Notes: generated from the sequence alone by a model not told the origin. DNA of 64,000 nucleotides from CAIWHR01 sp963724975 (GCA_963724975.1 CAVRXB010000001.1:620001-684000); one strand, 5' to 3'. Shown: positions 27,975 through 37,750, counted from the stretch's first letter. Numbers and translations are program-made.

Positions 27975-29008
27975 TCCTCCGGCACAACCAGCTCGTTGCG
28001 CACCTCGAGCGCACGCTGGCCGCCGTCTACGTGGTCCACGGCGACGAGCCGCTTCTCGCGATGGAAGCGGGCGATGCGATCCGCGCCGCCGCGCGCAAGG
28101 CTGGCTGCGAGGAGCGCGAGGTGCTGGTCGTCGAAAAGGGTTTCGACTGGGATCAATTCCGCGCGGCCAACGCGAATCTCGGGCTTTTCGGTTCGCGCAA
28201 GCTCGTCGATCTGCGCATTCCTTCCGGCAAGCCGGGCGTCGACGGCGCGAAGGCGCTCGAAGCAACAGCGGCCTCAGTTGCCAACACTCCGAACCCGGAC
28301 AGCATCCTGTTGGTCACGCTGCCGAAGCTCGATCGCGCTGCGCAATCGTCCGGATGGTTCATCGCGTTGTCGGATGCCGGCGTTGCCGTTCCTGTGTTCG
28401 CCCTCGAGCGCGGCGAGCTTCCGGACTGGATCGCGGCAAGACTCGCGCGACAGGGCCAGCGGGCAAGCGCCGAAACACTCGCGTTCCTAGGCGATCGCTG
28501 CGAGGGCAATTTGTTTGCGGCGCAGCAGGAAATCGCGAAGCTTGGCTTGCTGCTGCCGGAAGGCGAAATACCCTACGAAGCCGTCGAACGCGCGGTCGCG
28601 AACGTCGCTCGCTACGACATCGCGCAGCTTTCGGAGGCGTGGCTCGCTGGCGATGCGATGCGCGCATTGCGGATCATCGCGGCGCTCGAAGCTGAAGGCG
28701 AAGGCCTGCCTTTGTTGCTGTGGCAAATGGGAGAGGACCTGCACGCGCTGGCCGCGATCCGCGACGCAACGTCGGCCGGAACGCATCCCGCGGTTGCGCT
28801 GCGTAACGCACGCGTGTGGGGCAGGCGCCAGGGCGCGATGGAGCGCGCGGCAAAGCGCGTTTCGGTGAACACTGTCACGCCGATGTTGAGCGCCCTGTCG
28901 CGGCTCGATGCGATGTCGAAGGGAATCGGCACGGGCAACGCTTGGGACGATCTGCGCGGACTGGCGCTCACCCTTGCGGGCCATCCGGCGCTCCCGCTGC
29001 AAAAATAG
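27971..29008 (+). CDS. holA: DNA polymerase III subunit delta
   Basis: HolA is the clamp-loader wrench that opens the sliding clamp (345 aa, normal length). The N-terminus YVVHGDEPLLAMEAGDAIR is the family start, and LFGSRKLVDLRIP and FLGDRCEGNLFAAQQEIAKL are conserved. It is coupled to lptE by a four-base overlap. A hairpin with a T-rich tail follows and probably ends the leuS-lptE-holA message. Confidence 0.95.
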   Translation: MILRHNQLVAHLERTLAAVYVVHGDEPLLAMEAGDAIRAAARKAGCEEREVLVVEKGFDWDQFRAANANLGLFGSRKLVDLRIPSGKPGVDGAKALEATAASVANTPNPDSILLVTLPKLDRAAQSSGWFIALSDAGVAVPVFALERGELPDWIAARLARQGQRASAETLAFLGDRCEGNLFAAQQEIAKLGLLLPEGEIPYEAVERAVANVARYDIAQLSEAWLAGDAMRALRIIAALEAEGEGLPLLLWQMGEDLHALAAIRDATSAGTHPAVALRNARVWGRRQGAMERAAKRVSVNTVTPMLSALSRLDAMSKGIGTGNAWDDLRGLALTLAGHPALPLQK

Positions 29009-29032
29009 CTGTGTGCCCCGCCCGCGTCGCCC

Positions 29033-29062
29033 GGCCACCCTGTAGGTGGTCAGTGCTTTTTC
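29033..29062 (+). terminator. Intrinsic terminator after holA
   Basis: GGCCACC (29033-29039) pairs with GGTGGTC (29045-29051), including one G-U, around a five-base loop, followed by AGTGCTTTTTCTTTTT. It sits 24 bases past the holA stop and overlaps the 3' end of the convergent PLD-like gene, whose Lys-rich tail provides the T run. Confidence 0.55.
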
Positions 29063-30063
29063 TTTTTCGCCGTGCCGGATTTCGGGTCGAGCACGAGCTT
29101 GTCCACTCCCGCTCCGCCACGCTTTTCAAGATCCGCGCGCAGCCCTTCGTCGGAGAGATCGATCGGCGATGAGTTCTCCCAGTCATGGCGCGCCACTTTG
29201 TTCAGGCGGTCGACGACATGATGGCTGTCGACCTCGAGCGCCAGCTCGCGCCGTGCGTCGAATGACCCCGGAGCGAGATTGATCGAGCCGACGACGGCGT
29301 GCTCGCCGTCGGCGAGAATCATCTTCGCGTGGAGCTTCAGCCTTTTGAGCTTGTGGATTTTCGCGCCGACGTCGCTCATGATGCGAAGACCGCCCACGCC
29401 TTCGACCAGCTTTTCCAGCTTGAGCGAATGCGGCGCCTTGGCAAGAATATGAATCGACACGCCGCGGTTCGCCGCGCGCACGAGGCGCTCGATGATCACC
29501 GTGTCCTGGTAGCGCTCGTTCTGCAGCCATAGTGTCTTTTTCGCAGCGTCGATGAACTCGGCGATCCGCTCGCGCCCGTTGTTCGGGCACCAGATGAGGC
29601 GCGAATCCGGGTGCGGATCGAAATCCTGCCGCTCCCAGTCGGCCTCGAAACAGGCGACCATCTCCGCGACTTCGTGCTTCTTGCTCGTCACGACCGCGTA
29701 GTCGCGCGTCTCGGTGAGGTCTCTGGTTTCCCAGTTGAGCGATTCGACGAAGCCGATCTCGTCGTCGATCACCATCGATTTCTGGTGCGTCAGGTCGAAC
29801 GTCGGGCTGCTGTCGCGCACGTCGATCCCCAGAGCGGCCAGCATCTTGCGTGATTCCTTGTTGTCGTCCTCGCCGCTCCGTCGCGCGGGATTCAGCATGA
29901 CGCGGACCTTGACCCCGCGGCGGTGCGCGGCGGCGACGGCATCGATCAGCGTCGGATCGGTGAACAGGAACATCCGGATGTTGAGCGAGCGCCGCGCCGC
30001 GGCGAGCGCGTCCAGAATCGGCTTCGCGGTATCGTCGGGCAGGACTATCAGCGAATGGGTCAT
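29050..30063 (-). CDS. Phospholipase D-like protein
   Basis: This protein of 337 aa has two HKD motifs: H93-x-K95-x4-D100 (HQKSMVIDD) and H245-x-K247-x4-D252 (HAKMILADGE). The arrangement fits cardiolipin synthase or other phosphatidyltransferases as well as PLD-like nucleases. There is no signal peptide or membrane segment, so cytoplasmic phosphodiesterase activity is possible. The C-terminus is Lys-rich (KKKKH). The start ATG at 30063 has no strong ribosome site. It lies 28 bases from the upstream ABC gene on the same strand. Confidence 0.8.
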   Translation of the reverse strand: MTHSLIVLPDDTAKPILDALAAARRSLNIRMFLFTDPTLIDAVAAAHRRGVKVRVMLNPARRSGEDDNKESRKMLAALGIDVRDSSPTFDLTHQKSMVIDDEIGFVESLNWETRDLTETRDYAVVTSKKHEVAEMVACFEADWERQDFDPHPDSRLIWCPNNGRERIAEFIDAAKKTLWLQNERYQDTVIIERLVRAANRGVSIHILAKAPHSLKLEKLVEGVGGLRIMSDVGAKIHKLKRLKLHAKMILADGEHAVVGSINLAPGSFDARRELALEVDSHHVVDRLNKVARHDWENSSPIDLSDEGLRADLEKRGGAGVDKLVLDPKSGTAKKKKH

Positions 30064-30091
30064 GGCAGTAAGGAGGGAGCAAAGGGGTTCA

Positions 30092-31963
30092 TCAGGGTGC
30101 TGCGGCGACGGCGGCCGCCGGGGCCGGCGTTCCATACTGGATATGGTAGAGCTCTGCGTAGACGCCGCCTCGCTTCACGAGCTCGGCGTGCGAGCCTTCC
30201 TCGGCGACCACGCCGTCTTTCAGCACGATGATCTTGTCGGCGTCGCGGATCGTGCTCAAGCGGTGCGCGATCATGATGACCGTGCGGCCTTTCATCAGGC
30301 GCTCGAGGCCCTCGATCACCAGGCGCTCGGATTCGGTATCGAGCGCCGCTGTCGGCTCGTCGAGGATCAGGATCGGCGACTTGCGGATCAGGGCCCGCGC
30401 GATGCCGATGCGCTGCCGCTGGCCGCCCGACAACGTATCGCCGCGCTCGCCGACGACCGAGTCGTAGCCATGCGGCATCCTGGCGATGAATTCGTCGGCG
30501 TTGGCGAGCTTCGCCGCGGCGATGATGTCCTCTTCGGTCGCATTGGGTCGCCCGTACGCGATGTTGTCGCGAATCGTGCCCTGAAACAGCACGGTTTCCT
30601 GCAGCACGAAGCCCACTTCGCGCCGCAGCGACACGAGCTTCCAGTTGCGGATGTCTTCGCCGTCGATCAGAACCCGTCCCGCGGTCGGGTCGTAGAAGCG
30701 CGGGATGAGGCTCACCACGGTTGACTTGCCGCCGCCGGTCGGGCCGACGATACCGACGACCTGCCCCGGCTTGATCGTGAAGTTGACGTCGCGCAGCACC
30801 GACGACACGTCTTCGTAGCCGAATGCGACGTGCTCGAACGTGATCTCGCCGCGCACGGTGCCCGGATCCTTCGCATCGGGATGCTCGGGAATCACCTGGT
30901 CGGCGGCGAGGATCGCCTGGATACGCTCAAGCGCAACGGAGGTCTGCGCGATCGTGTTCGTCATCTTCGCGAGATCCTGCACCGGCTTGAAGAACTTCGA
31001 CAGGTATGCGAGGAAAACGGTGAGCGACCCTGCGCTCATCGCGCCCGCGAGGATCAGCAACGTGCCCCGCCACAGGACGAAACCGGTGCACAGCGCAACG
31101 ACGATGGTCACGACCGGGGAGAGCAGCGATTTGATCCGTCGCGCCTTCAGCGCCGCCGTGACCGATGCGCGGCTCGCAGCCGTCATTCGGCCGGCCTCGA
31201 GATCCTCCCGGCCGAACGCCTCGACGACCCGTACCGAGCCTAGCCCCTGCTGGACGACGGCGACGACGTCGCTCTGCCGCTTCCGCACCTCGCGCTGCAC
31301 CTCCTTCACCGCTTTCTTGAAACGCATCACGAAGAGCAGCAGGAACGGCGTCACGGCGACGGCGACCAGCGTGAAGTCCCAGTCGAGCCAGAACATGAGA
31401 CCCAGCATGCCGACGATCGTCATCAGATCGACGAGAATGCCCAGCGTCGACGCCGACGCGAAGTTCTGCACCGTCGCGACGTCGTTGGTGATCGTGGAGA
31501 GCAGCGTGCCCGTTTGCGTGCGGTCGTAGAACGCGAGCGAGAGCCGGTGCAGGTGCTCGTAGATGCGGATCCGAAGGTCGTTGGCCACGTACTGGCCAAC
31601 GCTCTCGGTGAAGTAATTGTCGATGTAGGTTGCGACCGCGCTGAAGATGGCGATGACGATCGTCAGCGCACCGGCGAAGAGCGCGACGCCCAGCGTGTGG
31701 CGTCCGAATCCATACTCGTGCGCCCATTCGAGCACCACCGGCAGCTTGTGGGCGCCGAGCGCATCGTCCAGCACGAGCTTCAGCGGCCACGGCGCCGCGA
31801 GGCTCATCAGCGTCTCGATCAGCATCGCCGCGAGCACGATGAGGAGCCACCTTCGGTAAGGGCGGACGAGCTCCGCTACGAACGGCATCATCGGACGCTG
31901 CGGGATTGCCGCCTGGCCTTTCGCGGGCTTCGGCACAGCGCCGGAGGTTGGTGGGGGGGGCAT
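30092..31963 (-). CDS. MsbA-like ABC transporter, fused membrane and ATPase domains
   Basis: This is an exporter half-transporter that works as a homodimer in the inner membrane (623 aa). An N-terminal Pro-rich tail is followed by six helices (about residues 35-330) and an ATPase domain with Walker A GPTGGGKST, signature LSGGQRQR, Walker B PILILDEPTAALD and the H-loop AHRLSTI. The family includes lipid A flippase MsbA and drug exporters. True MsbA normally lies with lpxK, which is absent here, so I leave the symbol blank. Confidence 0.85.
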   Translation of the reverse strand: MPPPPTSGAVPKPAKGQAAIPQRPMMPFVAELVRPYRRWLLIVLAAMLIETLMSLAAPWPLKLVLDDALGAHKLPVVLEWAHEYGFGRHTLGVALFAGALTIVIAIFSAVATYIDNYFTESVGQYVANDLRIRIYEHLHRLSLAFYDRTQTGTLLSTITNDVATVQNFASASTLGILVDLMTIVGMLGLMFWLDWDFTLVAVAVTPFLLLFVMRFKKAVKEVQREVRKRQSDVVAVVQQGLGSVRVVEAFGREDLEAGRMTAASRASVTAALKARRIKSLLSPVVTIVVALCTGFVLWRGTLLILAGAMSAGSLTVFLAYLSKFFKPVQDLAKMTNTIAQTSVALERIQAILAADQVIPEHPDAKDPGTVRGEITFEHVAFGYEDVSSVLRDVNFTIKPGQVVGIVGPTGGGKSTVVSLIPRFYDPTAGRVLIDGEDIRNWKLVSLRREVGFVLQETVLFQGTIRDNIAYGRPNATEEDIIAAAKLANADEFIARMPHGYDSVVGERGDTLSGGQRQRIGIARALIRKSPILILDEPTAALDTESERLVIEGLERLMKGRTVIMIAHRLSTIRDADKIIVLKDGVVAEEGSHAELVKRGGVYAELYHIQYGTPAPAAAVAAAP

Positions 31964-32017
31964 CGATTTGCGTTCGGGGTGGCGAAACGCGAATCGTCGC
32001 GCGCGTGCGAAGCTGCG

Positions 32018-33463
32018 TCAATAGCGCGAGGCCGGACCGCCGCCTAACCAACCCGCCGGCGCACAGTCCGCGCGGCGTTCGTTGAGCGCGCAGGTCGTCA
32101 TGGGCTTGCCGTCGATGTCGCGCGCAGTCATCGTCCAGCGCAAGCCGTCGCGCTGCATCGTCATGAATCCGAAGCGGTTGGTCGCGACGATGGCGGACAC
32201 CATCGCAGACGGTGCCGGCGTGAGGTTCGCTGCGAGCGGCAGCGGTAGGGGCGTGTCGACCCAATCGCCACCGATGCCCGAGACGAACTGCGCGGGGTGC
32301 GGCGTCGAAAAGCTCACGACCTCGAACAAATGTACGTGTCCCGAGAGCAAAGCCTTCACGTCCGGCGGAAACAGCGCCACAGGCTCGAGCGCGCGCAGCA
32401 CCGATTGCAGGCCGGCGTTGCCCGCGTAGGGCGATTCCGGCTGCGACGGATTCGGCGCGAACGCGAGCACCGGGTGGTGTGCGATGAAGAACGTATTCGT
32501 CCGCCGCGCACCGAGTGCGAACGCGCGCACGAACTGGGCGTGGTAGGTCCTGTACATCGGGTCATCCGGCGACAGCGGCGTAACGCCGACCCGTGACGAA
32601 TCGAACACGATGAGCTGGGTGTCGGCGCCCAACGGCACCGCGTACGGCTCGCTGAAATCGCCGACGTTGTCGTCCGCTGGATCGTTGCAGTCCTGCCGCG
32701 CTGCAAGAGGCCGCGGATCCAGAAAGCGCCACCAGCCCTGCCCCGCGCGCGCGCACGATTCATGATTGCCGCGCGTGACGACCCAAGGCGCAGCCGCGAG
32801 CAGCCTCGCCGCTGGCGCAAAGAAATCGGCTTCCCAGGCGTCCCAGCCATAGCCCCACGGGGTGCCGGCGCATCCGACGTTGCCGAGCGGGCACGCGTTT
32901 TCGCGGTACTGATAGTCGCCGACGTGAACGACGAGGTCAGGCGCGCCTGCCGCCGCCGCATTCGCAACCGCAGGAAAGGGCCATTGCGCGGGATTGTTGC
33001 ACGCCTGGAAAACGTTGTCGGAGATCTTGATCCGACAACCCGTGTCGCCGAGCACTGCGATCGTCCGCGGCGTCGCCTTTGGCAACGGCAGCGCCCGGCC
33101 GGCGATGATCGCCCGGGTCACGCCGGCGGGAATCGACAGTTCGCAGGTCAACACGGGAAACGCCGAGGGTTTCGAATTGGCAGGCGTGCTGAAAGTCGGC
33201 CGCAACGACATCGTTCCCGGAGTGGCGCGAACCAGCATCGGACGCGCGACGCCGTCGAGGTCGATATCGGGACACGCCGCGCCCGAAGTGATGGCACGGG
33301 CAATCGGGACGCCTTCCTCGGAAAGCACGACGAACGTGTACAGCGTGGTTCCCCCGGTTCCCCGGTCGCGCAGAACTGGCGACGCCGTACAGCCGGCGAG
33401 CATCGCCGCCGCAACCAACAGCAGCCACGGCAGCCATCGCAGCGTCACCGCAAATCTCCCCAT
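32018..33463 (-). CDS. Calcineurin-like metallophosphoesterase lipoprotein
   Basis: This is a predicted envelope phosphoesterase (481 aa). The signal peptide ends in lipobox MLAGC. All five metallophosphoesterase motifs are present: AVLGDTG, VHVGDYQY, TRGNHES, FIAHHPVLA and LLSGHVHLFEV. The dinuclear metal site therefore looks intact; the substrate is not known. The start ATG at 33463 lies inside the end of rsmE (19-base overlap), suggesting coupled translation. Confidence 0.85.
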   Translation of the reverse strand: MGRFAVTLRWLPWLLLVAAAMLAGCTASPVLRDRGTGGTTLYTFVVLSEEGVPIARAITSGAACPDIDLDGVARPMLVRATPGTMSLRPTFSTPANSKPSAFPVLTCELSIPAGVTRAIIAGRALPLPKATPRTIAVLGDTGCRIKISDNVFQACNNPAQWPFPAVANAAAAGAPDLVVHVGDYQYRENACPLGNVGCAGTPWGYGWDAWEADFFAPAARLLAAAPWVVTRGNHESCARAGQGWWRFLDPRPLAARQDCNDPADDNVGDFSEPYAVPLGADTQLIVFDSSRVGVTPLSPDDPMYRTYHAQFVRAFALGARRTNTFFIAHHPVLAFAPNPSQPESPYAGNAGLQSVLRALEPVALFPPDVKALLSGHVHLFEVVSFSTPHPAQFVSGIGGDWVDTPLPLPLAANLTPAPSAMVSAIVATNRFGFMTMQRDGLRWTMTARDIDGKPMTTCALNERRADCAPAGWLGGGPASRY

Positions 33464-34182
33464 AGCGTTTGCATCGCCGCAAGCCCGGCCGCGGCGGCGG
33501 TCTCGGTACGAAGCACGCGCGGACCGAATGACACGACGTGAAAATCCACCGCTCGCGCTCTGTCGATCTCGCGCGCCGTGAAGCCGCCTTCAGGTCCGAT
33601 GGCAAGAACGACGGGTAGCTTCGGTCGCGGCAACGTGGCGAGCGATTGCGCGGCGCCGGGAACGAGCATGATCCCCGTTCCCTTCCAGCTCGCGAGCCAC
33701 GGGTTCAATGCCACAGGAGGCGCGATCGGCGGAATGCGGTTACGCCCGCATTGCTCGCACGCCGCTGCCGCAATGCCTCTCCAGTGCGCGAGTCGTTTGT
33801 CGCCGCGCAGGGCGGCGGGCAGCGGCGCGCTGCGCTCGGTGATGATCGGCTGAATGACCGCGATGCCAAGCTCAACCGCCTTGCGCACCGCGTAGTCCAT
33901 CGCGTCGTTGGCCGCGATTGCCTGCGCGAGGGTTACCGGCAACGGCGATTCGCGCTCGACCGGATCGAACGACTCGATACGCACCCAAACATCGTTTCGG
34001 TCCACGCGCGTGAGTGCCGCCGCGTATTCACCTCCCTTGCCGTCGAACAACGTCAACGCGTCGCCAACTCCGAGCCGCACAACGCGCACCGCGTGGTGCG
34101 CGGCGGGGGCTGGCAATGGAATCGTCAGCCCAACCGCATCCTGCGTGAGTTCCGGCGGAACCAGAAAGCGGGGCGCCGCCAT
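33445..34182 (-). CDS. rsmE: 16S rRNA (uracil(1498)-N(3))-methyltransferase
   Basis: RsmE methylates U1498 of 16S rRNA (245 aa, SPOUT fold with a C-terminal knot). The N-terminal HHAVRVVRLGVGDALTLFDG is the PUA-like part, and the knot signature LAIGPEGGFTAREI plus the final SFGPRVLRTETAA is diagnostic. The start at 34182 gives the standard length; the longer open frame to 34746 is antisense-type noise over the acetyltransferase gene. Confidence 0.93.
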   Translation of the reverse strand: MAAPRFLVPPELTQDAVGLTIPLPAPAAHHAVRVVRLGVGDALTLFDGKGGEYAAALTRVDRNDVWVRIESFDPVERESPLPVTLAQAIAANDAMDYAVRKAVELGIAVIQPIITERSAPLPAALRGDKRLAHWRGIAAAACEQCGRNRIPPIAPPVALNPWLASWKGTGIMLVPGAAQSLATLPRPKLPVVLAIGPEGGFTAREIDRARAVDFHVVSFGPRVLRTETAAAAGLAAMQTLWGDLR

Positions 34183-34186
34183 GGCC

Positions 34187-35038
34187 TCACGCGTCGGGTT
34201 CGATGAAATCGAAATGGTAGTCGTCGGTTTCGGCCACGAATCCGATCCGCGCATAGATCGCATTCGACGTCGGATTGGAGACGTCCGTCGCGAGGTACAA
34301 CCGCTGCTTGCCGCGAGCGAGAAGCTCCCGCGAGAGCGCAGCCACGAGCGCCGTTGCATAGCCGCGGCCGCGACGCTCGGGCAGCGTGTAGACCGGCGCG
34401 ATGCGCGCGAAATCCGGCGGCGCGTCGTTGAAACCTGCGAACGCCACTGGTCCGGCATCTTCCCAGATACGGAAGCCCCCGCTCGCGACGCGTTTCGGCA
34501 GCCACTTACGGATGCGTTCGGCCGAATCCGGGAGCCCGGCTTCGACGACGAACGCAAGCTGGCCGTCGAGCAGCCAGGGCAGGTCGGCTTCGTCGGCCAC
34601 GCGCGGCGCGCCAGGCGCCACGGGGATCGGAGCGACCGCCGTAAGCGCATGCTGGCGAAGCTGTACGCGCACGAAGTGCTCGCGGCCGGTGATCTCGTGC
34701 CAGCGGCGGGCGAAGGCTTCGCATGCGTCCCGCGCGCCGACCACACCCTGCAGCTGCGGCCAATCGGGCGCCAAGTCGTCGGCGAAGGCGACCGCCGCCG
34801 CGGGATCGCTCTGGCCCATGAAAAGCGGGCCGTCGTCGCGCTGGATCGCGGCGCCGCATTCGCCGAACGTGGCTAGATAAACGCGCTCGTCCGGCGCCGG
34901 AGGCGACTGCTTCATCGCGTATGCGGATCCGTGGAATGAGCTGGCCGACGCTTCGCCGCGCGCGTTCATCGGCGCCGCCGCTGCGATGAAGAGATCGGGA
35001 TCGGTGTGGCGAACGACGCGCATCGGGGCACTTGCCAT
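34187..35038 (-). CDS. GNAT family N-acetyltransferase
   Basis: This has 283 aa with the acetyl-CoA binding motif RRGRGYATALVAALSRELL (motif A, Arg/Gln-x-x-Gly-x-Gly/Ala type) and a following SNPTSNAIYARIGFV segment that is conserved in this family. The N-terminal half probably holds a degenerate second domain. The acceptor is unknown. The start is set at the ATG at 35038. rsmE starts four bases after its stop, so the two are co-transcribed. Confidence 0.8.
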   Translation of the reverse strand: MASAPMRVVRHTDPDLFIAAAAPMNARGEASASSFHGSAYAMKQSPPAPDERVYLATFGECGAAIQRDDGPLFMGQSDPAAAVAFADDLAPDWPQLQGVVGARDACEAFARRWHEITGREHFVRVQLRQHALTAVAPIPVAPGAPRVADEADLPWLLDGQLAFVVEAGLPDSAERIRKWLPKRVASGGFRIWEDAGPVAFAGFNDAPPDFARIAPVYTLPERRGRGYATALVAALSRELLARGKQRLYLATDVSNPTSNAIYARIGFVAETDDYHFDFIEPDA

Positions 35039-35084
35039 GAACGTGCTAGGATTTTGACACACACAACGCTTGCAGCGAGGAATC

Positions 35085-35639
35085 ATGCCCACGCTCACCC
35101 CATCCGCCGGCGCTCTCGGAACCGCCGCGCCGCCGTTCGATCTCCCCGGCACCGACGGCCGCCGTCACACGCTTGCGTCCGTTCGCGGCACAAACGGCAC
35201 GGTCGTGATGTTCATTTGCAATCACTGTCCGTACGTTAAAGCGGTCCAGGACAAGATCGTGCGCGACATGCGCGAGCTTGCCGATCACGGTGTCGGAAGC
35301 GTGGCCATCATGAGCAACGATCCGGCGGACTACCCCGACGATTCGTTCGACCACATGAAAGAACTGGCGGCGAAACTCGCGTTTCCGTTTCCCTATCTTC
35401 TGGATGAAACGCAGGAAGTCGCGAAAGCGTACGGCGCGGTTTGCACACCCGATTTCTTCGGCTACGATCGCGACCTGAAGCTCGTCTACCGCGGACGCCT
35501 CGACAGCTCGGGCCGCTCACCCGATCCGGGCGCTCCGCGCGAATTGTTCGCGGCGATGACGGATGTGGCGCGCACCGGCCGCGCGCCCGCCGTGCAACAT
35601 GCGGCGGTGGGCTGCTCGATCAAATGGAAACGCGGCTGA
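35085..35639 (+). CDS. Thioredoxin-fold (redoxin) protein
   Basis: This is a cytoplasmic thioredoxin-like protein of 184 aa with active-site CNHCPYVKAV (a CxxC motif) and a C-terminal GCSIKW. It has no signal peptide. The same layout, with an exported signal and a single active-site Cys, is seen in the protein at 21262-21867. It starts at the ATG at 35085 with GCGAGGAA upstream and is divergent to the acetyltransferase gene. Confidence 0.85.
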   Translation: MPTLTPSAGALGTAAPPFDLPGTDGRRHTLASVRGTNGTVVMFICNHCPYVKAVQDKIVRDMRELADHGVGSVAIMSNDPADYPDDSFDHMKELAAKLAFPFPYLLDETQEVAKAYGAVCTPDFFGYDRDLKLVYRGRLDSSGRSPDPGAPRELFAAMTDVARTGRAPAVQHAAVGCSIKWKRG

Positions 35640-35650
35640 CCCCTCTCGCC

Positions 35651-36439
35651 TCATAGAAACGCCCGCAGCGAATCGAGCACCGCGTCCGGCTCCTCGGCGG
35701 TCAGCGCGTGCCCGCTTCGACTGAGCGAGACGAGTTTCGGCTCCCGCAATGCCTGGGTCAGCGCCTCGGCGTTGCGCGGCGGCGCCATGATGTCGCGAGC
35801 GCCAATGACGACGAGTACGGGGCAGCGGACCGCGGCGGCGGCGGCGAGGCCGTTCGCGTACGCGTGACACGCTTCGAGGTCGATCGCAAGAACATTCGGC
35901 CGCGAGCGCTCCATGAGGCGCAGCGCATTGCCGGTCATCCAGAATCCCGGCACCGCATTGCCGCCGAGCTGCCTGTTGGGGCTGAACGACCAGCCGTTGA
36001 TAAGCTCGTAGGCGAGGTGTTCGTTCTGGCGTGCCGCGGCGAGCAGCTCGTCGCTCACCGTCATCGGCACGGCCGGCCCGAGCAGCGCGATTCGATCCAC
36101 TCGCGCGCCGTTGCGCGCGGCCGCTTCGAGCACAGCGAGCGAACCCAGAGAGTGACCCACCAGCGCGGCGCGCTCAACATCGGCAGCGTCGAGAAGTGCG
36201 ACGATCCAGTCTGCGATCTTCTCGACGGATGCCAGCGCTTCGCCCCCGGAACGACCATGGCCCGGCAAGTCGACGGCGAGGACGTTGTATCCATGGTGCG
36301 CGAAATAGCGCGACTGCCATGCCCAGACACAGTGGTCGTGCGCGGCGCCGTGGACAAACACAACGGTCGGCTGCGTGCCGACGAACATACACGAGCCGGT
36401 GTAGGCGTAGACTTCGGAGCCGTCGACGACGAGCCGCAT
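35651..36439 (-). CDS. Alpha/beta hydrolase
   Basis: This has 262 aa. The nucleophile elbow is GHSLGS, the oxyanion region is FVHGAAHDH, the acid is in VVIGARDIMAPP and the catalytic His is in SRSGHAL. The substrate cannot be named. It starts three bases after the metY stop, so both are probably on one message. It is too short and unlike in sequence to be the homoserine acetyltransferase MetX. Confidence 0.85.
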   Translation of the reverse strand: MRLVVDGSEVYAYTGSCMFVGTQPTVVFVHGAAHDHCVWAWQSRYFAHHGYNVLAVDLPGHGRSGGEALASVEKIADWIVALLDAADVERAALVGHSLGSLAVLEAAARNGARVDRIALLGPAVPMTVSDELLAAARQNEHLAYELINGWSFSPNRQLGGNAVPGFWMTGNALRLMERSRPNVLAIDLEACHAYANGLAAAAAVRCPVLVVIGARDIMAPPRNAEALTQALREPKLVSLSRSGHALTAEEPDAVLDSLRAFL

Positions 36440-36442
36440 GCG

Positions 36443-37750
36443 CTACGCTGCCTTGCCTGCGGCGTGCAGCGCCCGGCTCAGGTCTTCGATCAGGTCGTCC
36501 GCGTTCTCGAGGCCGACCGACAGACGGATCGTGCCCTCGGTGATTCCCGTTTTCGTGAGCTCCGCCGCCGACATCCTGAAATGTGTCGTGCTCGCCGGAT
36601 GGATCACGAGCGATTTCGCGTCGCCCACATTGGCAAGATGCGAAAAGAGTTTCAATGACTCGATGAACTTGCGTCCCTGCGCGCGAGTTCCCGCCAGGTT
36701 GAAACTGACAACCGCTCCGCAGCCCGCGGGCAGAAGCTTTTGCGCAAGCTCGTGATCCGGATGATCGGGAAGCTCCGGATACGCAACCCCCGCCACCAGT
36801 GCGTGCCGGGCGAGAAAGGCGACCGCCTTGCGCGTGTTTTCGACATGCCGCGCCATGCGCAGCGGCAGCGTTTCGATCCCCTGCAGGATCTGGAATGCGG
36901 TAAACGGCGCCATGCACGCGCCGAAGTCGCGAATGCCTTCGCGCCGAGCCCGCAGCAGAAAAGCGGCCGTTGTCGATTCCTCGCTGAACACCATGTCGTG
37001 AAAACCGCGATAGCGTTCGGTCAGCGTTGGAAACTTCGCGCGCGAAGCCGGCGCGTTCCAGTCGAACCGTCCCGAATCGACCAACAAACCGCCGATGACG
37101 ACACCATGCCCCGAAAGAAACTTGGTGGCGGAGTGAAAGACGAGATCCGCGCCATGCGCAAACGGCTGCATCAGAAACGGAGTGGTGAAAGTCGAGTCGA
37201 CGAGCAGAGGCACGCCGTGCTCGTGCGCGAGATCGGCAACGCGCGGAATGTCGAGCACGTCGAGCCCCGGATTACCGAGCGTCTCGCCGAACAGCAGCCG
37301 CGTATTCGGCTGGATCGCGGCGCGCCACGCTCCAAGGTCGCGACCATCGACGAACGTCGTGTCGATGCCGAAGCGCGGCAGCGTATAATCGAGAAGATTG
37401 TGCGAGCCGCCGTAAAGCGCGCGGGACGCGACGATGTGCGACCCTGCCGAAAGGAGGGTTACGATCGCAAGATGCATCGCCGCCTGTCCGCTCGCCGTCG
37501 CGATCGCGCCAACGCCGCCTTCGAGCGCTGCAATGCGTTCCTCCAGCACGGCGCAGGTCGGGTTCGAGATGCGCGAATAAACGTGACCCGGGCGCTCCAT
37601 AGCGAACAGCGCTGCAGCGTGATCGCCGTCCGGGAACACGAACGAAGCCGATTGGTAGATTGGCGTCGCGCGCGCACCCGTTGCGGGATCGGGCGCGGCG
37701 CCGGCATGCAGCGACAAAGTGTCGAAATGCGGGGCCCTGGGCTTGGCCAT
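36443..37750 (-). CDS. metY: O-acetylhomoserine aminocarboxypropyltransferase
   Basis: This PLP enzyme makes homocysteine from O-acetylhomoserine and sulfide (435 aa). The PLP Lys is in HSATKFLSGHG, the phosphate-binding and active-site tyrosine segment is HVYSRISNPT, and the C-terminal HPASTTHFRMS and GTIRLSVGLENADDL are typical of the Cys/Met PLP family. The length and YSRISNPT start favour MetY over MetZ. The 151 bases upstream, shared with the divergent OsmC gene, show no regulatory site I can name. Confidence 0.92.
   Translation of the reverse strand: MAKPRAPHFDTLSLHAGAAPDPATGARATPIYQSASFVFPDGDHAAALFAMERPGHVYSRISNPTCAVLEERIAALEGGVGAIATASGQAAMHLAIVTLLSAGSHIVASRALYGGSHNLLDYTLPRFGIDTTFVDGRDLGAWRAAIQPNTRLLFGETLGNPGLDVLDIPRVADLAHEHGVPLLVDSTFTTPFLMQPFAHGADLVFHSATKFLSGHGVVIGGLLVDSGRFDWNAPASRAKFPTLTERYRGFHDMVFSEESTTAAFLLRARREGIRDFGACMAPFTAFQILQGIETLPLRMARHVENTRKAVAFLARHALVAGVAYPELPDHPDHELAQKLLPAGCGAVVSFNLAGTRAQGRKFIESLKLFSHLANVGDAKSLVIHPASTTHFRMSAAELTKTGITEGTIRLSVGLENADDLIEDLSRALHAAGKAA

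Noticed and set aside
31951..31960. Phase-variable G tract at the start of the MsbA-like gene
   Set aside because: The run encodes the Pro codons of the N-terminal tail and the gene is in frame. One sequence cannot show variation.
35054..35059. TTGACA as -35 for the redoxin gene at 35085
   Set aside because: No -10-like hexamer lies at 16-18 bases, and the spacing would run into the ribosome site.
35651..36439. Homoserine O-acetyltransferase (MetX) partner of metY
   Set aside because: The alpha/beta hydrolase is only 262 aa and lacks MetX motifs; adjacency alone is not enough.
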